The notes under the pieces: model-generated
Databases searched by the model: none
What the model saw: only the letters and a program-made list of their open reading frames with translations
Told to the model about the DNA's origin: nothing
Translations under genes and position numbers: made by a program
NCBI GenBank assembly: GCA_016869515.1
Contig: VGDZ01000005.1
Coordinates: 1 to 64,000, forward strand
DNA length: 64,000 nucleotides
Reading direction: 5' to 3'
DNA from: Alphaproteobacteria bacterium
Lineage (GTDB): Bacteria; Pseudomonadota; Alphaproteobacteria; VGDZ01
Part shown: in pieces, positions 1 to 7,011 of the stretch
How the letters are laid out: each line of letters starts with the position of its first letter
How positions within the stretch are numbered: position 1 is the first letter of the stretch

Positions 1-166
1 GCATCCCATCGGCCGCCAATTCGGGCGCCATCACCGCTGGCCCCGCCCCTTCGATCACGGGGGCGCAAGCAGCCAGCCCGACCGCCCCCGCCAGGGCCAG
101 GGCCAGCGCCAGAGCGCCGCCGCGGCGCTTATCCGATTGCCGCCAAAGGATAAACATGCCAAACAT
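1..166 (-). CDS. Lipoprotein, N-terminal fragment (window edge)
   Basis: Only the first 55 codons are inside the window; the rest lies to the left of base 1. Read on the minus strand the product begins MFGMFILWRQSDKRR, followed by an Ala/Leu-rich hydrophobic stretch and the lipobox LAAC, so it should be exported and lipidated at that cysteine. The residues after it (APVIEGAGPAV) are low-complexity linker. The start at 166 was preferred over an in-frame ATG at 157 because a purine-rich GGGA precedes it. Some alphaproteobacterial alpha/beta hydrolases begin in a similar way, but the visible part does not allow a function to be assigned. The gene is divergent from the receiver gene that follows. 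Confidence 0.6.
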   Translation of the reverse strand, partial: MFGMFILWRQSDKRRGGALALALALAGAVGLAACAPVIEGAGPAVMAPELAADGM

Positions 167-257
167 TTGTCCCGGATCGCCTCGCCGCGCAGCCGTTTCG
201 CGACGGTAGCCGGCTTGTCTGAGCGCCGTCCATAGGTGCGACCATCACCTTGGGGCC

Positions 258-776
258 GTGATGCAGCAGCAGGGTTACAATCTTTCGCGACTGAAGATTC
301 TGGTCGTCGAGGACAACAAGAACATGCGCGTGATGATTCGCGCCATGCTCGAGGCCTTTGGCGTCAAGAACATACGCGAATGCGAGAACACCAAGGACGC
401 CTGGGAGCGCATACTCGAATTCGGTCCCGACATCATGATCCTGGACTGGATGCTGACGCCCGAGGACGGCATCGCCTTCGCCAAGCGCCTGCGCACCGCC
501 GAGGATAGCCCCAACCGCTTCCTGCCGATCGTCATGCTGACCGGCTACACCGAGACCCGGCACGTGATGGTGGCGCGCGACGCCGGCATCAACGAGTATC
601 TTGTCAAGCCGGTCTCGGGCCAGGCGCTGTACGGCCGCATCATCATGGCGATCGAGCATCCGCGGCCGTTCGTGCGCGCCAAAGGTTATTTTGGTCCCGA
701 CCGTCGCCGCCACAGGAAAAAGGACTATGATGGTCCCGAGCGGCGCAAGCCGGACGACAAGGACAAGGATGACTAA
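258..776 (+). CDS. CheY-like response regulator with GPDRR tail
   Basis: A 172-residue stand-alone receiver. Acidic residues at VVEDNKN, the phospho-acceptor Asp in ILDWML, the T in MLTGY and the lysine of LVKPVSG are all present, so it should be phosphorylatable. There is no DNA-binding output domain. After the receiver comes a basic tail with YFGPDRRR and YDGPERRK, a motif pair shared with the receiver two genes downstream. Start codon is GTG at 258 or the adjacent ATG at 261. It heads a compact plus-strand group (Hpt-like protein, second receiver, MoxR ATPase, VWA protein). The cognate kinase is not identifiable here. Confidence 0.88.
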   Translation: MMQQQGYNLSRLKILVVEDNKNMRVMIRAMLEAFGVKNIRECENTKDAWERILEFGPDIMILDWMLTPEDGIAFAKRLRTAEDSPNRFLPIVMLTGYTETRHVMVARDAGINEYLVKPVSGQALYGRIIMAIEHPRPFVRAKGYFGPDRRRHRKKDYDGPERRKPDDKDKDD

Positions 777-796
777 TCGGTGCCAAGGATGACTAA
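764..796 (+). repeat. 13-bp direct repeat across the receiver stop codon
   Basis: CAAGGATGACTAA occurs at 764-776, where it encodes the last codons and TAA of the receiver, and again at 784-796 in the intergenic space. It looks like a small tandem duplication of the gene end that left a second copy of the stop region. Confidence 0.7.
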
Positions 797-835
797 ACGG
801 GGCGACGACGAGACGGGGCGAGACAGAGGGATTTA

Positions 836-1306
836 ATGGCCAAGAAGCACGAAATCATCGAACCGCCGAACAAGCTGTCGGATCGGGTGTCGAAAGGCGG
901 CCCCAATCCGATGGACGCCATCGCCAAGGCCGAGGCCAAGCTGCAGGAAATGGCCAAGGACTACGGCCAGTGGCTGGAAAACGACCTCGAGCAGGTCTAC
1001 GCCGCCCTGGCCAAGGCCCGCGCCGGCGGCGCCGAACGGGCGGCTCACGTCAAGGCGCTGCATGGCGCCGCCTTCAACATCAAGGGCCAGGCCGGCACCT
1101 TCGGCAAGCCGCTGTTGTCGCGCATCTCGAAATCGCTGTGCAAGCTGATCGAGGAGCGCGCCGAGTTCACCGACGAGGACCTGACCGTGGCCGCGACTCA
1201 TGTCGACGCGCTCAAGGCGGCGGCTGCCGGTCAGTACCCCGACAAGCTGGGCGAACAGGTGGCGATGGGGCTCGAGGGCATCGTCTCGAAGCGGCTGACG
1301 GCCTGA
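836..1306 (+). CDS. Hpt-domain-like protein lacking the phospho-histidine
   Basis: A 156-residue, mostly helical protein whose centre reads AAFNIKGQAGTFGKPLL. This matches the histidine-phosphotransfer (Hpt) helix, where the usual pattern is H-x-I/L-K-G-Q-G-G-x-F-G. The position of the phosphorylated histidine is phenylalanine (codon TTC), while the K-G and the following Gly-rich segment are kept. The nearest His lies four residues upstream. It sits between two receivers, 59 bases after the first and 4 bases before the second, so it probably acts with them. Either it binds receivers without passing phosphate, or another residue is used. A GAGGG ribosome site precedes the ATG. Confidence 0.78.
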   Translation: MAKKHEIIEPPNKLSDRVSKGGPNPMDAIAKAEAKLQEMAKDYGQWLENDLEQVYAALAKARAGGAERAAHVKALHGAAFNIKGQAGTFGKPLLSRISKSLCKLIEERAEFTDEDLTVAATHVDALKAAAAGQYPDKLGEQVAMGLEGIVSKRLTA

Positions 1307-1310
1307 GGCG

Positions 1311-1880
1311 ATGGCCGAGCTCACGCCGGTCGCGGCCAAGCCTAAGCTTTTCTCGGATTTGCGGGTGCTGGTGATCGAGGACGATCGCCAGATGCGGCTG
1401 TTGTTCAAGACCATGCTCGAGACCATGAACATCCGCAACGTGTTCGAGGCGGTCGACGGTCATGGCGGGCTGCAGCTGATGATGAGCAACGTCATCGATG
1501 TCGTGATCTGCGACTTGACCATGCGGCCGATGGACGGCATCGAATTCACCACGCTGTTGCGCCGGGCGCAGAACAGCCCCAGCCGCTATTGCCCGGTGAT
1601 CATGGTCACCGGCAATGCCACCGCCGCCACCGTCGCCAAGGCACGCGACTGCGGCATCAACGAATTCGCCGCCAAGCCGGTGGCGCCGGGCACGCTCAAG
1701 GCCCGGATCGAAGCCGCCATCGCCCGCCCGCGCCCCTTCATCCAGTCGACCGATTACTTCGGGCCCGACCGCCGCCGCGTGGCGCGACCCTTCGATGGAG
1801 AGGACCGGCGCGAGAACGAACCCGAGGACGCGCCCGCGCCCAAGCCGGACCCGACTGCCGCCAAGCCCAAGACCGAGTGA
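1311..1880 (+). CDS. CheY-like response regulator with GPDRR tail (second copy)
   Basis: A 189-residue receiver. It has VIEDDRQ, the acceptor Asp in VICDLTM and the lysine of AAKPVAP, so the phosphorylation pocket is complete. As in the first receiver, the domain is followed by a charged tail containing YFGPDRRR and then FDGEDRRE, ending in a proline-rich stretch. There is no output domain. The gene starts 4 bases after the Hpt-like gene and lies 22 bases before the MoxR ATPase gene. The two receivers are clearly related but diverged, which suggests an old duplication with separate roles. Confidence 0.88.
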   Translation: MAELTPVAAKPKLFSDLRVLVIEDDRQMRLLFKTMLETMNIRNVFEAVDGHGGLQLMMSNVIDVVICDLTMRPMDGIEFTTLLRRAQNSPSRYCPVIMVTGNATAATVAKARDCGINEFAAKPVAPGTLKARIEAAIARPRPFIQSTDYFGPDRRRVARPFDGEDRRENEPEDAPAPKPDPTAAKPKTE

Positions 1881-1902
1881 CATCGCAAGCAAAGGATCGA
1901 TC

Positions 1903-2751
1903 ATGCGCTTTCAGGGTACCGATTCCTACGTCGCCACCGACGATCTGATGGTGGCGGTCAACGCCGCCATCACCTTGCAGCGGCCGCTTCTGGTCAAGGG
2001 CGAACCCGGCACCGGCAAGACCATGCTGGCGTTCGAGATCGCGCGCGCGCTGGGCAAGCCGCTGCTGCAATGGCACATCAAGTCGACCACCAAGGCTCAG
2101 CAGGGCCTCTACGAATACGACGCGGTGTCGCGGCTGCGCGATTCCCAGCTCGGCGACGAACGGGTCAAGGACATCCGCAACTACATCGCCCGCGGCAAGC
2201 TGTGGGAGGCGTTCGGCGCCGACGGTTCGGTGGTGCTGCTGATCGACGAGGTCGACAAGGCCGACATCGAATTCCCCAACGACCTGCTGCTCGAACTCGA
2301 CCGCATGGAGTTCCACGTCTACGAGACCCAGGAAACCGTCAAGGCCAAGCACCGGCCGATCGTGATCATCACCTCCAACAACGAGAAGGAGCTGCCCGAC
2401 GCCTTCCTGCGCCGCTGCTTCTTCCACTACATCCGCTTCCCCGACCGCGACACCATGCAGCGCATCGTCGCCGTCCACCATCCCGACATCCAGAAGACGC
2501 TGGTGCGCGAGGCGCTCAACGTGTTCTACGAGCTGCGCGAGGTGCCGGGGCTGAAGAAGAAGCCCTCGACCTCGGAGCTGCTGGACTGGATCAAGCTGCT
2601 GATGGCCGAAGACATCCCGCCCGAGGCGCTGCGTGCCAAGGACCAGAAGGTGGTGATTCCGCCCCTGGCCGGGGCGCTGTTGAAGAACGAGCAGGACGTG
2701 CATCTGTTCGAGCGGCTGGCCTTCCTGGCCAAGCGCGAACGCGGCAACTGA
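1903..2751 (+). CDS. MoxR-family AAA+ ATPase
   Basis: A 282-residue MoxR-type ATPase with Walker A GEPGTGKTM near residue 35, Walker B VVLLIDEVDKAD and the sensor region TSNNEKELPDAFLRRCF. Such ATPases act as chaperone-like remodelers for metalloenzymes or surface complexes, together with a VWA partner. The partner gene follows after 7 bases. The ORF track extends this frame back to 1615 inside the receiver gene; the start chosen is the ATG at 1903, where the protein begins MRFQGTDSY and the family homology starts. The substrate of this pair is unknown. Confidence 0.92.
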   Translation: MRFQGTDSYVATDDLMVAVNAAITLQRPLLVKGEPGTGKTMLAFEIARALGKPLLQWHIKSTTKAQQGLYEYDAVSRLRDSQLGDERVKDIRNYIARGKLWEAFGADGSVVLLIDEVDKADIEFPNDLLLELDRMEFHVYETQETVKAKHRPIVIITSNNEKELPDAFLRRCFFHYIRFPDRDTMQRIVAVHHPDIQKTLVREALNVFYELREVPGLKKKPSTSELLDWIKLLMAEDIPPEALRAKDQKVVIPPLAGALLKNEQDVHLFERLAFLAKRERGN

Positions 2752-2758
2752 GCCGGCG

Positions 2759-3934
2759 ATGTTCGTCAACTTCTTCCTCGAACTGAAGAAGGCCAAGGTG
2801 CCGGTCACCTTGCGCGAATACCTCACCCTGCTCGAAGCCATGAAGCAGGGCATGGCCGAGTACGAGGTCGAGAAGTTCTACTATTTGTCGCGCGCGGCGC
2901 TGGTCAAGGACGAGAAGAACTTCGACAAGTTCGACCGCGTCTTCGGCCAGGTGTTCAAGGGCCTGGAAGGCAGCGGCGAAGCGGTGGTCGAGATTCCCGA
3001 GGAATGGCTGCGCAAGCTGGCCGAAAAGACCCTGAGCGAGGAGGAAAAGGCGCTGATCCAGTCGCTGGGCGGCTGGGAAAAGCTGATGGAGACGCTGAAG
3101 AAGCGGCTGGAGGAGCAGAAGGGCCGTCATCAGGGCGGCAACAAGTGGATCGGCACCGCCGGCACTTCGCCCTTCGGCGCCTATGGCTACAATCCCGAGG
3201 GCGTGCGCATCGGCCAGGACAAGTCGCGCAACCGCCGCGCCGTCAAGGTGTGGGACAAGCGCGAATACAAGAACCTCGACGACGACGTCGTGCTGGGCAC
3301 GCGCAACATCAAGGTGGCGCTGCGCCGGCTGCGGCAGCTGATCCGCCAGGGCGAGGCCGACGAACTCGACCTGCCCGAGACCATCCGCTCGACCGCCGAC
3401 AATGCCGGCTGGATCGACATCGTCATGCGCCCGCAGCGCCGCAACAAGGTCAAGGTGCTGCTGTTCCTCGACATCGGCGGCTCGATGGACGACCACGTCC
3501 GCGCCTGCGAGGAACTGTTCTCGGCGGCGCGCGGCGAACTCAAGCACCTCGAGCATTTCTACTTCCACAACTGCCTTTACGAAAAGGTGTGGAAGGACAA
3601 CCGTCGCCGCTACACCGAGACCACGCCGACCTGGCAGGTGCTGCACACCTACGGCCACGACTATCGCGTCGTCTTCGTCGGCGACGCCACCATGAGCCCC
3701 TACGAGATCGTCTATCCCGGCGGCTCGGTCGAGCACTGGAACGAGGAAGCGGGGCAAGTCTGGTTGCAGCGCGTGACCCAGATCTACCAGAAGGCGATCT
3801 GGCTGAACCCGGTGCCCGAGCAGCACTGGCAATACACGCCCTCGGTCCAGATCGTCCGCCAGATCATGGGCGAGCGGATGTATCCGCTGACGCTCGAGGG
3901 CCTGACCGGGGCGATGCGCGAATTGGCGCGATGA
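2759..3934 (+). CDS. VWA domain protein, CoxE-like
   Basis: A 391-residue cytosolic protein with a helical N-terminal half and a C-terminal von Willebrand A domain. The metal-site motif reads LFLDIGGSMD, so the usual DxSxS has become DxGxS, as is common in this CoxE-like group. There is no signal peptide. MoxR and VWA proteins form functional pairs, and here the genes are 7 bases apart. The last bases overlap the cysQ start (ATGA). The role is inferred to be assembly or activation of a partner complex that is not encoded nearby. Confidence 0.9.
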   Translation: MFVNFFLELKKAKVPVTLREYLTLLEAMKQGMAEYEVEKFYYLSRAALVKDEKNFDKFDRVFGQVFKGLEGSGEAVVEIPEEWLRKLAEKTLSEEEKALIQSLGGWEKLMETLKKRLEEQKGRHQGGNKWIGTAGTSPFGAYGYNPEGVRIGQDKSRNRRAVKVWDKREYKNLDDDVVLGTRNIKVALRRLRQLIRQGEADELDLPETIRSTADNAGWIDIVMRPQRRNKVKVLLFLDIGGSMDDHVRACEELFSAARGELKHLEHFYFHNCLYEKVWKDNRRRYTETTPTWQVLHTYGHDYRVVFVGDATMSPYEIVYPGGSVEHWNEEAGQVWLQRVTQIYQKAIWLNPVPEQHWQYTPSVQIVRQIMGERMYPLTLEGLTGAMRELAR

Positions 3935-4695
3935 TCGCGCGCCTGGTGGCGATCGCACAGGCGGCGGGCGCGGCCATCCTCGAACATTACGTGCGCGGCG
4001 CGGCGCCCAGGCTGAAGGCCGACCGCTCGCCGGTCACCGCCGCCGACGAGGCCGCCGAGGCGCTGATCCTGGAACGCCTGGGGCGGGAGTTTCCCGAGAT
4101 TCCGGTGGTGGCCGAAGAGGCCGAGGCGCGCGGCCTCGCCCCTGCCAACGTCGGGGCGCGCTTTTTCCTGGTCGATCCGCTCGACGGCACCAAGGAATTT
4201 GTCGCCGGCAATGGCGAGTTCACGGTCAATATCGGCCTGATCGAAAATGCTCGGCCCGTGGCCGGCGTGGTCCACGCCCCGACCCTGGAAGAAAGCTGGT
4301 GGGCCGAACGCGGCCGCGCCTGGCATCAGGCGGGGAACGCGGCGCCGGTCGCGATCGCCGCCCGCCGCCCGCCGTCCGAAGGCCTCACCGCCATGGTCAG
4401 CCGCTCGCACATGACGGCCGAGACCGAGGCCTTTCTTGCCCGCCTGCCGATCGCGGCGCGGCTGGTCTCGGGCAGCTCGGTCAAGTTCTGCCGCATCGCC
4501 GAGGGCCGGGCCGACATCTATCCCCGCCACGGGCCGACGCGGGAATGGGACAGCGCCGCCGCCCACGCCGTGCTGGCGGCCGCGGGCGGATCGGTGCGCG
4601 ATTTCGAGGGCCGCGATCTAAGCTACGGCAAGCCCGGCTGGCGCAACCCGGCCTTCGTCGCCCGCGGCCGCGGAGCGATCATGGCGGAAGGATGA
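3931..4695 (+). CDS. cysQ: 3'(2'),5'-bisphosphate nucleotidase
   Basis: A 254-residue member of the inositol monophosphatase superfamily. The metal-binding signature DPLDGTKEF is present near residue 87, with a preceding VVAEEAE and a C-terminal WDSAAAHAVLAAAGG. CysQ hydrolyses PAP to AMP and recycles a by-product of sulfate assimilation. The real start is ATG 3931, overlapping the TGA of the VWA gene; the longer ORF from 3004 is a frame extension. Its end overlaps the end of the convergent histidine kinase gene by 17 bases. Confidence 0.9.
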   Translation: MIARLVAIAQAAGAAILEHYVRGAAPRLKADRSPVTAADEAAEALILERLGREFPEIPVVAEEAEARGLAPANVGARFFLVDPLDGTKEFVAGNGEFTVNIGLIENARPVAGVVHAPTLEESWWAERGRAWHQAGNAAPVAIAARRPPSEGLTAMVSRSHMTAETEAFLARLPIAARLVSGSSVKFCRIAEGRADIYPRHGPTREWDSAAAHAVLAAAGGSVRDFEGRDLSYGKPGWRNPAFVARGRGAIMAEG

Positions 4696-6424
4696 CCCTC
4701 ACGATCGTCCCCTCGCCCGGGCGGCTGGCGATGTCCAGCGTGCCGCCGTGCAGGTCCACCAGCGCCTTGACGATCGACAGCCCCAGGCCCGTGCCGGAGA
4801 GGCGGTCGGTCGCGCCTTCGGCCTGTTCGTAGGGGCGTTGGAGCCGCGCCAGCGCTTCGGGCGCAATTCCGCGCCCGGTGTCGGAAACGCCCAGGCATGT
4901 CCGCCCCTCGGCTTCGGCGGCAAGGGCGATCGAGATCGAGCCTCCGTTCGGGGTGAACTTGACGGCGTTCGACAGAAGATTGAGGGCGATGCGGCCGAGC
5001 GCGTCGGCATCGGCCTCGACCGTCAGCCCAGCCGCCAGATCGACCGTCAGCGCCTGGCGCTTGGCTTCGGCCAGGGGCCGGATGATCTCGACCGCGCCCG
5101 CGATCGGCACGGCGGGATCGATCGGCGCGCGGCGCAGCGGATACTTGCCGGCTTCCAGCCGCGACAGGTCGAGCAGATCGTCCACCAGCTTCGACAGGAT
5201 GCCGCCGGCGCGACGGATCAAGGCGGCGTATTCGCGCGTCTTGGCCTCGTCGAAGCCGGGCAGGATTTCGAGCGATTCCGAAAAACCGAGGATGGCGTTG
5301 ATCGGGGTGCGGATGTCGTGGGTCAGCGACGCCCAGAGCCTTTGCCGGGCACGGTGCTCGCGCTCGAGACCGGCGCGGGCCGCGGACAGTTCGTCCTGGA
5401 GGCGGCGGTGCTCGGTCAGGTCGGTGATCCAAAGCGCCACGCCCTGGCCGCGGTTGTAGTCGATCCGCCCGAAGCTGAGCCGGGCGTACATCCGGCGGCC
5501 GCCGTCGAGCGCGACGAAGCCCTCGGCCTCCTGGCCATCGGCGCCGTCCAGCATGGCCCGCGCGGCCGCCGCCAGCGGCGCGGGGTCTTCCAGCAGATCC
5601 AGCGGCCGGCGGTCGGCAAAATTGGTGGCGTTGGCGCCCAACATGGCCGCCAGATGCTGTCCGACATAGCGGAACGCACCCAGATCGGGGGTCACGATCG
5701 CCACCCCGACGCGGCCAACCCCAAGCAGCGCCTTGGCGCTGGCCTCGATGCCGCGATTGAGTTCGATCGCGCAGGCGACGTTGTATCGATCCCGCGCGCG
5801 GCGATAGCGATCGTCGGCCGGGGTGCCGCGGCCGCGAATCGGCAGCACCGGCGACCAAGCGGGAAGACCCGGCGCGGACAAGTTCGCGACCACGAATCCG
5901 GCGACCCGCCCCGCGCCATCCTTCACCGGCAAAATCAGTCGCCGCCAGGTCAGCACCGCCAGGCCCGGGGTGTTGGAATTCTCGGTGTAGAGCGGACGGC
6001 CGGCGGCGGCGACGGTGTTGTAGATCGGTCCGTACAGCCAGGACGCCGCCGAGCGCGCCATCATCTGGCTGAGCGGCAGCCCGGTCCAATCGCGGCCGCT
6101 GCGCGCGGCGATGTTGCGGCCGTAGTGCAGGTAGAGATGATCGCGCCCGTCATCGACCAGCGCCACCGCCATGCAATCGGCGCCGAGCGCCGCTTGCGAA
6201 CCGGTGCGCAACTCGCGCGCCGCCCCCTCCAGGCCCAGCGCGGTCAGGGCCGGCCCCTGGGCGGCCAGCCGCCGCAGCACCGGCTGGTCGAGCGTTTCGG
6301 GGTCGGGATCCCAGCAGGCATAGACCGGCTCGAGTCCGGCCGCGATCGCGCGCTCGACCGTCTCCAGCGGATCTGCGGCGACGATCGCGCTGCGCGGGGC
6401 GTCTTGCGGCGCGACGGGGCGCAC
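4679..6424 (-). CDS. PAS-domain sensor histidine kinase
   Basis: A 581-residue soluble hybrid-less kinase with no membrane segment. The N-terminal half is a PAS-like sensory region (residues about 40-200) followed by a second PAS (about 220-345). The dimerisation helix has LTHDIRTPIN with the phospho-His near residue 369, and the ATPase domain has an N-box (LLSNAVKF), DTGRGIAPE and GTGLGLSIVK. The start is GTG 6424, 8 bases after the stop of the lipoprotein gene; the longer ORF to 6976 is that gene in another frame. It is the last gene of the paa-like cluster, but no receiver gene is adjacent on this strand. Confidence 0.85.
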   Translation of the reverse strand: MRPVAPQDAPRSAIVAADPLETVERAIAAGLEPVYACWDPDPETLDQPVLRRLAAQGPALTALGLEGAARELRTGSQAALGADCMAVALVDDGRDHLYLHYGRNIAARSGRDWTGLPLSQMMARSAASWLYGPIYNTVAAAGRPLYTENSNTPGLAVLTWRRLILPVKDGAGRVAGFVVANLSAPGLPAWSPVLPIRGRGTPADDRYRRARDRYNVACAIELNRGIEASAKALLGVGRVGVAIVTPDLGAFRYVGQHLAAMLGANATNFADRRPLDLLEDPAPLAAAARAMLDGADGQEAEGFVALDGGRRMYARLSFGRIDYNRGQGVALWITDLTEHRRLQDELSAARAGLEREHRARQRLWASLTHDIRTPINAILGFSESLEILPGFDEAKTREYAALIRRAGGILSKLVDDLLDLSRLEAGKYPLRRAPIDPAVPIAGAVEIIRPLAEAKRQALTVDLAAGLTVEADADALGRIALNLLSNAVKFTPNGGSISIALAAEAEGRTCLGVSDTGRGIAPEALARLQRPYEQAEGATDRLSGTGLGLSIVKALVDLHGGTLDIASRPGEGTIVRVILPP

Positions 6425-6432
6425 GGTTCCGG

Positions 6433-7011
6433 TTAGCCCGGCGCGCGGCGTTCGGCCGCGCCCTCGTCCAGCCGCAGCCGGCCGAGGAAGGACAGCATCT
6501 CGAATTCGAGATTGAAGCGGCCGGGATCGTCCGCCGGCCGGCAGCGCGCACCGGCCAGTTCGTGGCTGGGGCCCTGGGTGGCGAACAGGAAGCAGCGCGC
6601 CCGCGGCGTGGTCACCAGGATGTAGGACAGCCGGCCGAGCGCGCGCTCGACATCCTTGACCTCGGCCTCGCGATAGACCGCGCCGGCGGCCTCCCGCACT
6701 TCGTCGGTGTCGACGATGCGCTTGAGCGCCGCGCGGTTGCTCTCGCCGGCCGCCCAGGTGCCCTGCTTGAGGCGGTCGTAGCGCACGAAGCCGCCCTCGA
6801 TGGCGACGTATTCGCGATAGCGATCGGGCAGCTCGACCTGGCGGCGCTCCTTGATCAGGCTTTGATCGAGCAGGATCGAAAGCCGCGATTCGGTGCGATG
6901 CAGCACTGTCTGTCGTGGCTCGCCCGCGGCCGCGGACGCCGGCGGAGGCGGCGGCGCCTGGGTCGCCGGCGTGCACGCCGCCAGCAGCAGGACGACCAAA
7001 GCGCGCTTCAT
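6433..7011 (-). CDS. Small lipoprotein of unknown function
   Basis: A 192-residue product starting MKRALVVLLLAACTP, a short lipoprotein signal with lipobox LLAAC and a proline-rich linker. The mature part contains conserved-looking charged helices (DRYREYVAIEGG) and two cysteines (ARCFLF, GARCRP) that could form a disulfide in the envelope. I recognise no family. Its start overlaps the stop of the flavin monooxygenase by four bases (ATGA) and it is followed closely by the histidine kinase, so it belongs to that operon. A periplasmic sensing partner of the kinase is possible, but this is speculation. Confidence 0.7.
   Translation of the reverse strand: MKRALVVLLLAACTPATQAPPPPPASAAAGEPRQTVLHRTESRLSILLDQSLIKERRQVELPDRYREYVAIEGGFVRYDRLKQGTWAAGESNRAALKRIVDTDEVREAAGAVYREAEVKDVERALGRLSYILVTTPRARCFLFATQGPSHELAGARCRPADDPGRFNLEFEMLSFLGRLRLDEGAAERRAPG

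Noticed and set aside
129-713. 194-codon minus-strand ORF at the left edge
   Set aside because: Antisense to the first receiver gene, which is clearly coding.
1615-2751. Fusion of receiver frame and MoxR ATPase
   Set aside because: The extra N-terminal 96 residues are an out-of-frame reading of the receiver gene; homology starts at ATG 1903.
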